Positions 1 to 11,605 of a DNA stretch of 64,000 nt are shown here, piece after piece. Source of the stretch: Halichoerus grypus (taxonomy: Eukaryota > Chordata > Mammalia > Carnivora > Phocidae). Position numbers and translations under genes: made by a program. The notes beneath the pieces were generated by a model that was not told the DNA's origin, searched no databases, and saw nothing but the letters and a program-made list of their open reading frames with translations. The DNA lies in contig NC_135715.1 in the NCBI RefSeq assembly GCF_964656455.1, positions 40,496,603 to 40,560,602 of the forward strand, in the 5' to 3' direction. How positions within the stretch are numbered: the stretch's first letter is position 1; every line of letters starts with the position of its first letter.

Positions 1-212
1 ATGGTATGTAAGTGAGGAAAACAATTTTCCCTCTACCCTTCTGCATCCTTAGCTGAGATACCTCTAGTAAAATAGAGTTTAACTAGAGAAAAAAAAGAGA
101 AGTTTATCACAATGTTTACCTCATGCATATACGTACACAAGGAAAAATAAGTAACCCTGAGGTGGTTTAGAATTCAGACTTAAATACCATCTTAATAAGA
201 AAAAAAGGAGAG

Positions 213-406
213 GGTGCCTAGGTGGCTTAGTCGGTTAAGCATCTGCCTTCTGCTCAGGTCATGATCCCAGGATCCTGGGATCGAGTCCCTTGTCGGGCTC
301 CCTGATCCACGGGGAGTCTGCTTCTCTTTCTACCCCTCCTCCCACTTGTTCTCTCAATCTCTCTCTCTCTCTCAAATAGATAAATAAAATCTCTAAAAAA
401 AAAAAA
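213..406 (+). repeat. CAN SINE (tRNA-Lys-derived), intermediate age
   Basis: The head GGTGCCTAGGTGGCTTAGTC matches the tRNA-like part of the carnivore CAN SINE. It is followed by the GATCGAGTCCC box (Pol III B-box-like), a CT-rich stretch and an A tail. The flanking copies AAAAAAGGAGAG at 201-212 and 407-418 are its target-site duplication, so the insert is complete. Several head mismatches suggest it is not one of the youngest copies. Confidence 0.93.
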
Positions 407-418
407 AAAAAAGGAGAG

Positions 419-1573
419 AGGATGTAGGCCTATTAGAGAAGAGTAAATTATTTTTAGGAAAGATGAATGCGTCCTTAGCATTATGGAAGGGATGGATTGT
501 GACAAAGTTTGGATGTGTTGTCCCTTAGAGTCTCCTCTCTTGTAGTAAGAGTCACTCTTCCCTGGTAGGTGAAACTCTGGGGAGAGGACTTTAGTTCCTG
601 TTGGAGGATCTGTGTTTAGGCAGATAAGGGTAGTTCAGAGAAAGCCTCTCCCTGAATCTGCTATTTTTCAAGTGCCTAGCTCAAAAATTCAAAGTCAACT
701 GTGTATCAAAGCAGCATATTTTGGGGTGGCATATTTTGGAGTCATATTTTGGAGTGACATATTCTGCTACCCTCAAGTAACCCCAGGCATTTTGATAATC
801 CAACCGGGCTTTTGACCACTGCCATTATAAGCCCTCATCATCCTTACTTTTTTATGACAAATTGATGGAGAAACTCATTCATTCATTCATTCATTGGTTC
901 ATTCATAACAGTTACATGGATTTACTGGTAGTTCTGCAGTTTCAATTTAGTAGCCCATGGAGCATATTTGGCTCACAGATATGTTGGCTCCCAATTTGGT
1001 ATGCAAACTTGTTTTGTTTTGCTCTAATTGAATCAACTAGCAATATTTAAAATTTGGAGAATTCATAGGAAATCCAAATCCCCCCACATCTCCTCCAAAA
1101 TTTAGATAACCTGGGAAACTGAGCCTGCAATTATACATGGCAACAATTGCTTGAGGTTCAGGGTCTTTGCTGAAAGAGACACTATAGTCCCAGTCTTTCT
1201 CTACTGAGTCTTTGGTGTTTGTGTATGTACTCGTGGAAACTTAGATCACATGCCAACAGACACTAAGTTAACTTTTCCAAGCTATAATCAGTGCTCAAAT
1301 TCAGGGAGGCAGGAAGAACAAGAAGAGATAGTATGAGCACTTGGGAAGATTTTCTGAAGTAGAAGAAAACTGGAATTCTTCACTCCACTAAAGTATTTTC
1401 TGTTGCATTCCCTGCCTTAGAAGTTAGTAATATGCCTCTCTATCTCCCAGTTCTATCTATGCCAATGCATCTTCTATTAGGATGTAGTTTGGGGGAGGGC
1501 CCAGATTAGCTCTGCATCTCCATCTCAATTTATCACTACTAAACAAAGGCCGTAGAAGTAGCCAAGCTTTAGG
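419..1573. other. unique AT-rich stretch, no gene seen
   Basis: I recognise no gene or repeat family here. A short (ATTC)n microsatellite lies near 876-896. The two open frames of 62-67 codons have no splice context or protein-like composition. Confidence 0.6.
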
Positions 1574-1589
1574 CAAAGTTTGGAGACTT

Positions 1590-1791
1590 TTTTTTTTTTT
1601 TTTTAAGATTTTATTTATTTATTTGACAGAGAGAGAGAGAGCACAAGTAGGCAGAGAGGCAGGCAGAGGCAGAGGGAGAAGCAGGCTCCCCGCTGATTGG
1701 AGAGCCCAATGCGGGGCTCGATCCCAGGACCCTGGGACCATGACCTGAGCCGAAGGCAGACATTTAACCGTCTGAGCCACCCAGGCGCCCC
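1590..1791 (-). repeat. CAN SINE, minus strand
   Basis: The poly(T) tail at 1588-1604 is followed by AAGATTTTATTTATTTATTTGA and the reversed body, ending in CACCCAGGCGCCCC. A 16-bp perfect target-site duplication, CAAAGTTTGGAGACTT, lies at 1574-1589 and 1792-1807. The 71-codon antisense open frame here is only SINE sequence. Confidence 0.96.
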
Positions 1792-1807
1792 CAAAGTTTG
1801 GAGACTT

Positions 1808-4160
1808 CTAAGAGAGACAAAAACAGACACTGTTCAGATTCAAAGTCTATAACTCAACATGAACAAAAAACATGTCTGGTTTTGGTTGCTAGTTTATTAT
1901 ATGGCCAGAAATTAAAAACACAATTTGCCTATTATTCTAATGAAATTTATTGCCAGAGAAATCCCAACACTAGCATAAAACATGTTATGAATATGCAACC
2001 ACTGAGGCAGCCTCAGGTGCTGAAGCCTCTATCAGGCAGAGCCATATTTGTCCATGCTGAGTGACCAAGAATTTACTGTGTGACCAGCAGAGCAAGTTGT
2101 TGCTTTTACTCACTTTAGGGAAGCCTGTACAAGAGGCGTACACCGGTGACAACTATATGTTGTTTCCTGTATTTTTCAGGCCAGGTTATGTGCAGAAACA
2201 GACATCCTAGGACGTTTAGTGGCTTCACTTAACACAGTTCATTTCTTACTCACAGTAGAAAGCAGATTCATAGTAGATTTGAGCAACTCTGCTATTTGAT
2301 GGCTCAGCTTTTTACCTCCAGAAAGACATGTTCTGTCACAATCACCATAACCAACAATGTCCCATTGGCTAGAAAATACTTTTGTCTTGAAGTTGCATAC
2401 CTGATTTCAAATTACAATTCATGGGCAAAGCAATTAGCATCATCATGCTTAACTTAAAACAGCAGTGAACTGGAACCCTTCTTTGTGCCAGGAAGGAGCA
2501 AGTGCCTTGGTAAACAGTGCTAATGGCTAATATTATTCTCTTTCTCCTATTTGCAAATATGCATTTTCATTGCTTTTAAGCCTGTTTCTCCTCAAGCCCT
2601 GAATATTTTGCATTTTGAAAGAGCAGTGGTGGTTGATTATATTATTGAAACGAAAATGGCTAAGTCCCAAGTTACATCCAGACCAGACTAATTGGCTCTA
2701 AATAGCATCTCAAGAGCTTGGATTTGAAATTCTATTTTGGAAACTTGCAGTAACTTTGGCTGTCGCCATTGAGAAACAGTATTCCCATGGGAAAATTGTA
2801 TTGTATTTTTGTTTTTGTTTTATGTCTCATTGTATTATTTTAGATGTATGAATTCTTAGAATTGCATGTGTGCTAAGATATATATATATCTTACATATAT
2901 ATATGAAGGCTGACAAGACAAGGTGTAAAATACAGTGGACATATGTATTTATTTCCTGTCCAATATCTTTCCTTTTAATCGATGTGATCGGAGGGGGTAA
3001 AAAGGGGGGTAAATGAAATAAGCCATAGATATGTATATGTGAAATTGTCTTCAACAAACAGAGAACTCCATTCTTCTGACATTAATTTTGTGTCCAAGGC
3101 ACCCAGATTAAACCCAAACAGCTATTAAGTTTCCTTCTCTTGATCGATTTTTAATTTTTTAGAGAAAGAAGCCCTCTATTTCGCTGAGGTTACTGGTACC
3201 CCTCAATTGTGGCATGTAAAAGATTTTCCAATTAAATAGGAGAAAATGTGGCCACCACACAAAGGGAAGCAGACCCAAGGGGTCTAAAAAATAAGAGATA
3301 GAGAGAGGAAGACAGTCTAAGTAATATGATCTAAAGTCGTAAATTCAGCTATGACTAAACCAAATGTAACTCTAAAATCATCAAATATAAAAAGCCTATT
3401 TCCAAAATGGATAGAGTAGAAGGATATACCTCTAATAACACCACAAAGCCATACTTTAGAACTAGACTTGATGGTTGGTTTTACTGATAAAGTGCAGATA
3501 ACTGTTCTGATAATATGCATGGCCCTGAACTGCTGATCATAGCATTATTAATGTAGCCTTACATCAACCAGTAGAGCAGGTTAAGTAAGAGAGAGAATTT
3601 TAACTGCATTCAGGGAGCAGCAAAATTATTGAAGAAAAAATACCATGCCATAATGTAACTATCCCCATTCAAATATGAATAATATGACCCAACCACAGTA
3701 ATGACCATCATGAACTCATTTTGTAAATTAGAAAAAGGAAGAGGCAAAAAAAGGGCATGGTTTTGAGATGGAGAGATTTATGCTAGGAAGAAGAAATATG
3801 TTTCAGATGGCATCTCCTCTGTATTTTCAGTAAAATTTTAAAAAGGTACATTAATTTCATTAAACAAGGTATGAAAATAACACAATAAAAATAAATAAGA
3901 TTAAGGATTTGGCTGAGAAAAGGGAATAATATAAGAATAAGTAACAGTAATAAAATTAAAAATAGAATTAGAAACAATATAGGAAAGAACAATCTTATAG
4001 CTATTGTTCTGGAATCCAAATGAGTAACATATAAGATAAATTTGAAAAGTTTTCCTTAATTTAGAGAAAAATAAACATGAAAACAATAAAAAAATGACCA
4101 GAAAGATGACAAAAAATTATAAATAGAGCCCCAAACAACCTGAACAGAAACAGGGATCAA
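1808..4160. other. unique AT-rich stretch, no gene seen
   Basis: No repeat family or gene is recognised. TA-rich microsatellite-like runs lie near 2878-2903. A pyrimidine tract ending in TTTTTCAG at about 2179 resembles a splice acceptor, but no matching donor follows within a normal exon length. Confidence 0.5.
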
Positions 4161-4175
4161 AAATATTGAAAGAAG

Positions 4176-4371
4176 GGGCGCCTGGGTGGCTCAGTCGTTA
4201 AGCGTCTGCCTTCGGCTCAGGTCATGATCCCAGGGTCCTGGGATCGAGCCCCGCATCAGGCTCCCTGCTCCGTGGGAAGCCTGCTTCTCTCTCTCCCACT
4301 CCCCCTGCTTGTGTTCCCTCTCTCACTGTGTCTCTCTGTCAAATAAATAAATAAAATCTTTAAAAAAAAAA
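4176..4371 (+). repeat. CAN SINE, young GCGTCTGCC type
   Basis: Near-consensus copy with GGCGCCTGGGTGGCTCAGTC, then CCGTGGGAAGCCTGC and a GTGTTCCCTCTC body, and the tail AAATAAATAAATAAAATC. Perfect 15-bp target-site duplication AAATATTGAAAGAAG at 4161-4175 and 4372-4386. The low divergence and intact tail suggest a recent insertion. Confidence 0.97.
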
Positions 4372-4548
4372 AAATATTGAAAGAAGTGTAAGTTGCACTG
4401 CCCTCTGCATTGAAAAAATATTCTGAAGTAGAATTAATTAACTACATGCCAAAATTATAAACCAATAATTGTTAAAATGATTGACATACTGAATTTATAA
4501 AGATATTCATTCTCATATAGGAATGTAATTCTAAAAAATCAGGTTTCT

Positions 4549-4754
4549 TTTTTTTAAGATATTTATTTATTTATTTATTTATTTATGTATTTATTAGAGA
4601 GAGAGAGAGAGCACAAACACGGGGGCGGCGGGCAGAGGGAGAAGCAGGCTCCCTGCTGAGCAGGGAGCCTGATACGGGGCTGGACTCCAGGACCCTGTGA
4701 TCATGATCTGAGCTGAAGGCAGATGCTTAACTGACTGAGCTACCCAGGTGTCCC
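4549..4754 (-). repeat. CAN SINE, minus strand
   Basis: The poly(T) start at 4547-4555 is followed by an expanded (TTTA)n tail and the reversed SINE body, ending in ACCCAGGTGTCCC. Target-site duplication of 18 bp with one mismatch, CTAAAAAATCAGGTTTCT at 4531-4548 and CTAAAAAATAAGGTTTCT at 4754-4771. The last base of the SINE and first base of the repeat are ambiguous. Confidence 0.94.
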
Positions 4755-4771
4755 TAAAAAATAAGGTTTCT

Positions 4772-5329
4772 AAGTAAAGACAGAAATTAAGACTGCTCAT
4801 ATACTGTGCAACTTCATAAAATGCTTCAGTGTAATAGCCAAGATTTTTATGTAAAAGGTTTTTTGACCAAGAATGCTGATTGCCACATTTAGCATTTTAT
4901 AAGAAAACTATATTCACTTAATACTTTTCTTTGTATGAATTATAAATACATATAAACATTTATATTAAAAAATTGTTGTTTATCTGAAATTTAATTTAAC
5001 TGGATATCCTGCATTTTATCTGCCAACTCTATTAAAATATAAATTGTTGCTTCTTTTAAAAATTACTTAAATACTTCCCAACAAACATAATCAGTGCTAT
5101 AACTTAAATATAATTAAAAAAAACAGGAAAAAAAGAAACTCATACATAGCATACTAAATACCCCATACTAAAAATAAGAACAATACCAACTATTACTAAG
5201 TTTTTAGTACAAAATTTCTCCACTTCCACCACACCTTAGTTTTCTCAACATCTTAACTGGTTACCACACATCCATCCACCCTACTGTTCAATATCCACAT
5301 GAGGGATTCTATTAAGATACAAGTCAAAT
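4772..5329. other. AT-rich stretch without a gene
   Basis: Very AT-rich sequence with no open frame, splice-like unit or repeat family that I can name. Confidence 0.5.
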
Positions 5330-5822
5330 CACATCAGTCTTACTCAGAATCTCCCATATGCTTCCTGTATAATTCAGAATAAAACCCTAAGTCCACAGTG
5401 CCCTACATAATCTGCTTCCCTCACTCATCTTCAAATATCATGTGGACTCAAACATGCAAGTGCACACTCACCTCAGGGCCTTTGCACTTGTGGCTCCCTC
5501 TGTATTCAATGTTCTTTCCCTAGCTATTTCCTTGTATCACTATCCATTTCATTCATGCCTCTGATGAAATGATATATAAGAAATAGACTTTTCAGATAAC
5601 ACTTTCTAAAATAACAACCCCATCACACTTACTTATTTTTCTTAGTTCTTATCCCTACTGGTATGTATCTACTTTGTGTTTATTACTGATCCCACTATTA
5701 GAATATAATGTTTACAAAGCAGGAACTATGTTTACTTCAACACTGTATTCTCAGCACATAGAAAATTGCTTAGGTTATTACAGGCATCTAGTACATATGT
5801 CATAAATGAATGAATATAAATA
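5330..5822 (+). repeat. L2 LINE 3' end, diverged
   Basis: Recognisable L2 3' landmarks occur in order: ACCTCAGGGCCTTTGCACTT near 5471, a TTCTTTCCCTAGC segment, TCATTCATGCCTCTGATGAA, an AGCAGGAACTATG block near 5718, TTCTCAGCACATAGA near 5749, and the terminal ATAAATGAATGAATA at about 5801-5815. L2 predates placental mammals, so strong divergence is expected. Confidence 0.8.
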
Positions 5823-7229
5823 TACCCACCAAGGTGTATTTTGCACTCATTAAAATAAGAAATATTAAGTCTCATAAATAATGTGTTTTTGTTAATACAG
5901 CATCAGTTTACATTTAGTAAAATGTCAGTTTTCTGAATTATTCTTTGGACCCTGACATCCCAAAAGATTCTGGTTAGGTCTTCTGATGGCCTGATATTAA
6001 AGCTTAGAGGTATAGGACTGCCATGGAAAGATACAAAGTGTGAGCTGCTACAGAGCGGTGTGGATATGATGAATTACACTCCAAAGCTAAATATGAGTTA
6101 GGAATTTTCCTTTGTTTTAATGCTACATATACCTTTTTCCTCTCCATTAGTGTGAATAATTAAGAATTGGATATATATTTAATCATTTTTGCTAATGCTT
6201 TGCTGAACTGTAACATTTGGAAAATAATGTAATTTTCATATACAGAACGAAGTTAATTCTGGATCTCACCATTAAATATGTTTGAAAAATCATATGCAGA
6301 TGGCATATATTATGGGGAAGATTTAAAATAAGAGCTATAGATTAAGATTTTCTTATGATGGAAAAAGCATGCCCTTTCAGATATAAAAACAAGAAATTAT
6401 AATAATTTTCAACATTTTAACTTAAGAAAAATACAAATAAATGGGTATGTGTGTACTGATAGTATCATAACTTCAACTTTATTTCTTGAATCTGGAAGTT
6501 TAAAGTGTAGAAGCACATTAAATAGTCAATTATTTTTTCTTGGTTGAGTATGAAGACATGTAATTGCATTTTTCAATAATGCGATGGGTTTTAGTATGTT
6601 AATTTATACTACTTTTGTGTATTTTGCAGGAAATTCAAATGTAAATTATATATCCCTGAAAGTTCTTGTGAATGTTAATTCTTATGTATGGGCTATTTTT
6701 TTTTAAACTAGATTTATATATGTTATATCCATTGAGGTTATGAATACATCTATGTGATAGTTTACTAAATAACTAACATAAAAAGAAAGTGGAAGAAGAA
6801 GCAATGTGTAGAATGGGTGGATATATATTCTTCATGTAACATAGCTAATGGATAATCTGTATCTCTCTAGTCAAGTTAAAAGAAATAGTCACTCTGTGGG
6901 CAAAGTATCGTTATGTTATTTAAATTGACTGTATTCATCATGAACACAATTACTAAATGAAAAATATCATTAAGTGTGCTGTTGCCAAAATTTATTTTAA
7001 AGTTTTCTCTGGAAATTATACAAATTCATAATCAATAATTACATGAATTCATAATCAACATATAGAATGTTACACTAATATTTATAAATGGACACATACA
7101 ATGTTGAATTTACCTTAAAGCTAACATTGTGGCTGATGAGCAAACTGTATTCTAAGCATATTCAATCCCTCAAATTTACCTCAACACTGAACATTGGTTT
7201 TTTTGGTTTTGTTTTATTTTTCCTTTTAG
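5823..7229. other. unique AT-rich stretch upstream of candidate exon
   Basis: No gene or repeat family recognised over 1.4 kb. The right end, about 7198-7229, becomes a dense T-rich tract that leads into the candidate exon at 7230. Confidence 0.5.
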
Positions 7230-7311
7230 GTTCGTGTCCATCTTTGCTGCATTATGTGCCCATCTGATGTTCCACCCCTGAATAATGGCTATTGGAAAAA
7301 CATATTAAATT
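7230..7311 (+). other. candidate exon (82 nt), gene unknown
   Basis: A T-rich tract of about 30 bases ends in TTTTTCCTTTTAG at 7229, followed by 82 bases and then TT|GTAAGTAGT at 7312, a near-ideal donor. Frame 1 is open across the segment (27 codons, starting VRVHLCCIMCPSDVPPL); frames 2 and 3 have stops. The segment is not part of any repeat I recognise. No neighbouring exon can be linked to it, so it could be a coding exon, a noncoding RNA exon or a chance match. I do not recognise the peptide. Confidence 0.35.
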
Positions 7312-7482
7312 GTAAGTAGTACTGGTTCACTACAAATTGCACTAGAGAGATGAAAATAACCAAAATTACATTTCTTTCACTTGTGAGTCCAAGATAAAAA
7401 AACAAAAAAATATAGCATACATCTCTCTTATAGCTTATATTAGTCTGGGTTCTCCAGAATAAGAGAACCGCTAGGAGATATA

Positions 7483-7638
7483 CATATATATATCATATAT
7501 ACCTATATACATATACATATATATGATATATATCTCATATATATACAATATATATCTAATATATATAAATCTAATAATATATATATCAAGTGTGTGTATG
7601 TGTGTGTGTGTATATATATATATGTGTGTGTGTGTGTA

Positions 7639-7690
<52 letters not shown>
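7483..7690. repeat. TA/TG/CA compound microsatellite
   Basis: About 200 bases of mixed ATATAC, TATA and TGTGTG runs, including pure (TG)n near 7590-7647 and (TA)n at about 7647-7687. It sits inside the older repeat and probably grew from an internal TA-rich seed. Confidence 0.95.
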
Positions 7691-7722
7691 GTCTAATGTC
7701 TCAGCTTAAAGACAGTCATGCA

Positions 7723-7932
7723 GGGGCGCCTGAATGGCTCAGTCAGGTGAGTGTCTGCCTTTGGCTCAGGTCATGGCCCCAGGGTCCTGAGATCGAGCCC
7801 CGCGTCAGGCTCCCTGCTTAGCAGAGAGCCTGCTTCTCCCTCTCCCTCTTACTTTCCCCCTGCTTGTGCTCTGTCACTCTCTCTCTGTCAAATAAATAAA
7901 TAAAATCTTTACAAAAGAAAAAAAAAAAAAAA
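7723..7932 (+). repeat. CAN SINE inside the old repeat
   Basis: Starts GGGGCGCCTGAATGGCTCAG and has a full body and a long A tail to about 7932. The target-site duplication is poor; only AAGACAG is shared between 7710-7716 and the 3' flank. The host repeat resumes after the tail, which dates the SINE as the later insertion. Confidence 0.92.
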
Positions 7933-8235
7933 GAAGACAGGCAAAGAGAGAAAATTCTTTCTTACTTAGCTTTTTATTCTATTTAGGTTTTCAAAGGATC
8001 AGATGAGGCCTACCCATATTGGGGAGGGCAATCTGCTTTCCTCAGTCTACAGAGTCAAATATTAATCTCATCCAGAAACACCCTCACAGACACACCCAGA
8101 AAAATGTTTGATCAAATGTCAGGCACCCTGTGGCTCATTAATATTGACACAAAAAATTAACCACAATGTAACTTCATAGCTAACGTATAAACTGAATAAA
8201 TCAGTATATTCATGGAATTCCAAAGGCCAATTGTT

Positions 8236-8434
8236 GGGTGCCTGGGTTGCTCAGTCAGTTAAGTTTCCAATTCTTGGTTTCAGCTCAAATCATGATCTCA
8301 GGGTCATGGGATCGAGCCCCAGGACAGGCCCCCCACTCAGTGGAGAGTCTGCTTGATACTCTCCCTCTTCCTCTGCCCCTCCCCCATGCACATTCGCTCT
8401 CTCTCAAATAAATAAAATTAAAAAATAAAAAAAA
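8236..8434 (+). repeat. older CAN SINE subtype
   Basis: Head GGGTGCCTGGGTTGCTCAGT continues with a 'TTTCCAATTCTTGGTTTCAGCTC' type body that differs from the young copies, and the tail is degenerate. No clear target-site duplication remains. The diverged head and tail mark it as an older subfamily. Confidence 0.9.
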
Positions 8435-8474
8435 TTGAGAGGTTTTGTCTTTTTAATTAAAATATCTATGTAGC

Positions 8475-8682
8475 GGGCGCCTGGGTGGCTCAGTTGGTTA
8501 AGCGACTGCCTTCAGCTCAGGTCATGATCCTGGAGTCCTGGGATCGAGTCCCGCATCGGGCTCCCTGCTCAGCGGGGGGTCTGCTTCTCCCTCTGACCCT
8601 CCTCCCTCTCATGCTCTCTGTCTCTCATTCTCTCTCTCTCAAATAAATAAATAAAATCTTAAAAAAAAAAAAAAAAATAAAA
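8475..8682 (+). repeat. CAN SINE, young GCGACTGCC type
   Basis: Contains AGTTGGTTAAGCGACTGCC and a TGACCCTCCTCCCTCTCATG body with an A tail of about 17. Target-site duplication of 17 bp with one mismatch, TAAAATATCTATGTAGC at 8458-8474 and TAAAATATCTATATAGC at 8683-8699. It lies only 40 bp after the older SINE at 8236. Confidence 0.96.
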
Positions 8683-8699
8683 TAAAATATCTATATAGC

Positions 8700-10689
8700 T
8701 TATAGATATATCTTATAAAGCAAATAAGAAAAGATACAGAGAGTTGGTTTTCTTAACATTCATGCTATTTTAGGCTGGAAATGTATTTTTTTACATTAAT
8801 GGAAATACATTTTCCAAAATAAATATGCAAAACACATTATTCATGGTATGTAGTAGAATTAATTTACTTTTATATTATATAGTGAATTACAAGTTGAACT
8901 TTAGAAATATTTTATTAAAAACACAACTTAATGAAATTAAAGTGCATACTGCTCACATGCGCATTCTATTGAAATTATTTAAGGTCAACAAAATAAGAAC
9001 CAGAAATTCTCTTTCAGGTTTCACAATTGGAAGGCTAGCACAATCTAAACAAGTCAGTTCTCAGTAGACTGAATGGACACTGGAGACATTAAGGCTTAAA
9101 AGAAAATCCACCCTAAGTATTCACATTGCATTGCCCAAGAAAACAATATATGAATCAACAGTGGAAACAACGGAAATTGAGTCTGACACCAAAGAACTTA
9201 AAATATGAGATCCACACCTGGAAGGGGGTGAGAACCAAAGTATGGCAAGGGGACTAGGTGTCCAGCACAAAATGTTCATAGTTTCTCCAAAATCCGGATA
9301 TCACATTAGAAGAATATAAAGAGTAATGCAGAAATAAAGAAATCTGAAAGACTGGATTAATTTTGAGGTGACTAAAGTAAACCAGAAACGATCAATTGTG
9401 TTGAAGTCCCAGACTGCTCTCTCATTCTACAAATATTGCTCAAATGTTCTACCACGTCCTTGGGAGACTATGAAGAAACTGCTTACAATTAAGTAGGAGA
9501 AAGTAGAAAATTTAGAAAACCCCTTGTTGGGACTAAATTTTAAACTCTACCATACCTTACACAGAAACCTTGTGGCCTATTATTTCTGTCATCCCCTGCA
9601 TTATAACCAGCAACAAATAATTATTTACTTGATCTAATGAAGTACTTCATTATATGTTAATTAATATAAATATAAATATAAATAATATACTTCATTATAT
9701 GAAGGGCTTTTAAAGTTATGAGCTCATGATACAGGTTTTAATATATTATTTAACAATTCAGATCATTTTTCAGACAAATAATATGAACTTAGAAAAAAAC
9801 AGGTCTTTAAGAATAATTAAAGTAATTTTGCATGTCTCAATTTACTTGAAATTGATAGTGAATCAGAGATGGAAAAATATGTAAAGCCAATGAAAATATA
9901 ATTGCTTAAGGGCTTTTAAAGTTATGCTATACATTTTTCAATTACAAGATGTGTTTACAACATGCCCAATAGTGGAACTGAGCTCAGAATATATACTGCA
10001 AATTGTCTAAGAACTTGTAAACAAGGTTTATTAGTATAAGACAGTGCAAAAAATTAGAAGTAACCTACTGGGGACAAAGCAAGGATTAGTGCTGTCTTAG
10101 TCTTATTTAATATCCTAATTGTTGTTAGAAGAGAGTAAATGCAAAGTCAGGAAACTCACAGATGGTGCTAAAAGAGAAGGTAGAGGAAATGCTAAGGACA
10201 ATGAAGTAAAGAAAGAAGTTAAGAGAACAGAAATGTGAGAAAAATTTTTATAAGATAAGATGAAATAGGGAGACTATTTCTTTAACTTCAACATTACAAT
10301 AATAAAAATACAAGACATGTAATATATTCAAAATACAGCTTGAAGAAAGTTCAGAAACTTAAAATCCTTTATGAAGAACATTTTCAAATGGATTTGGCAG
10401 AGTGACGAGGAGAGGTGCAAGGCTGAAACATTGGCAGACCAGATACTTGGGAAAAAAACCAATTTGTTACATATACTATATTAACTCAATATAAAGATCT
10501 CCCTAAGTGTTAGCTGAAGCGGGGGGGGGAGGTGGTCCAAAATATAAAGGGTTATATTGAAATGTAGCGTTTCTGATGTAAAGTTGTATGTCATCTATTT
10601 GTGACTATCTAAGACCCAGATAAATGATTGAAATCCCACTTTTAAGATTCTAACAAAGAATTACTTTGAGATAACTGATTAGTAAGTGT
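8700..10689. other. unique AT-rich stretch, no gene seen
   Basis: No recognisable gene. It includes an 80-codon open frame at 8825-9067 that lacks any splice or protein-family support. A 19-bp exact direct repeat, AAGGGCTTTTAAAGTTATG, occurs at 9702-9720 and 9908-9926. Confidence 0.5.
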
Positions 10690-10985
10690 GGAAAAGCATG
10701 AGCTCAGGAGACAGATCAGGTCAAGATTCCTTACTCCATCATTCATCAGCCATGTGAATTAAGCAAGTTACTTGAACTCTTTGAATTGTGGTTCTCTCAT
10801 ATGTAAATAGAGCTAGTACGCCCAAATTAAAAATCTCTAATAGTTAAGAGAATTAGTGTATGTATAGAAGATAGAGTATAGGTGGTTGTGAGAAATGAGA
10901 ATAATATATGTAAAGTACCTAGAACAGGACTTAACACTCTATAAGCACAGCATTTATTTGCTATTGTTTATACTATTCCATGACC
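10690..10985 (+). repeat. MIR SINE, nearly full length
   Basis: MIR landmarks in order: GAGCTCAGGAGACAGATCAG near 10700, CATGTGAATTAAGCAAGTTA near 10752 (MIR: GTGACCTTGGGCAAGTTACT), GTTCTCTCATATGTAAAT near 10792, AGAATAATATATGTAAAGTACCTAGAACAGG near 10899-10929, and a CACTCTATAAGCACAGCAT terminus. Heavily diverged, as expected for an ancient element. Confidence 0.85.
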
Positions 10986-11439
10986 TCAATATTACTTTGA
11001 AATATATACAATGTATAAAAGTTTTTTTGGTTTTCTTTTTTTTTTTTCTTGGTAAGAATCCCTATTTGGAAGCATAGTACATAATAGGTAAAATGAATTT
11101 GTTTAAGTAACATTCTGTCATAACATTTATTTGCCTGTTGCTGTACTATTTTATAATTTTTCAGTGTGCAGAATATATAAAACATGCAAAGATTATTCTG
11201 TACTTAAGCTTTGAGATTATAAAAAATTAAGAAGTTATATTAGTCTGAAGTCATTGTTATCAACAAACAGCTTTACTGTTTATAGTTCAATAAAATCTGG
11301 TTTTATTGTGTTATACATGATTATCCTAAGTAAAAGAGTCAAAGGGAAGAAATAATTAAAAGAGTCTCAAAGTTCTAAAACATTGGAATAATTGTGGACT
11401 ACAGTTTTTAGAACCAATGTCCTAGATCTGCATTCTGCA

Positions 11440-11605
11440 TAGACAGCTAATGATAGTCACCCAGGACTCTAAAAACAGATTAACCTACCTCTTCCTTGGA
11501 AATTCTGAATATCTAGGACAGAAAGAGAGTTTTCTTGGCTCTATCAGGCTTCAGAGGTGATTCTTATCATCAGCCAAATTTGGGAAACTGGCTTAAACCA
11601 CTCCA
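11440..11605 (+). repeat. MER5-like DNA transposon fragment
   Basis: GTCACCCAGGACTCTAAAAA, then a CCTTGGAAATTCTGAATATC-like core, GAGGTGATTCTTATCATCAG and GGGAAACTGGCTTA follow the order of MER5A/B (hAT-Charlie nonautonomous). Divergence is high, so the family assignment is tentative. Confidence 0.55.

Larger units (their letters stand above)
7438..8167 (-). repeat. old LTR-like interspersed repeat, split by microsatellite and SINE
   Basis: The sequence opens with TTAGTCTGGGTTCTCCAGAA and ends with GACACAAAAAATTAACCAC. The right part (7934-8167) contains GGAGGGCAATCTGC, TCATCCAGAAACACCC and GACACACCCAGAAAAATGTT, all familiar from a common ancient mammalian repeat whose reversed end reads TGTGGTTAATTTT. 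A TA/TG expansion (7483-7690) and a SINE (7723-7932) interrupt it. I cannot name the family with certainty. Confidence 0.65.

Noticed and set aside
1..20. TATGTAAGTGAGG at the window start as a donor of an upstream exon
   Set aside because: The donor motif is good, but the exon would lie outside the window, so it cannot be judged.
213..290. tRNA gene-like sequence with B-box GATCGAGTCC
   Set aside because: This is the tRNA-related head of CAN SINEs, which cannot form a full functional tRNA; repeated in every SINE.
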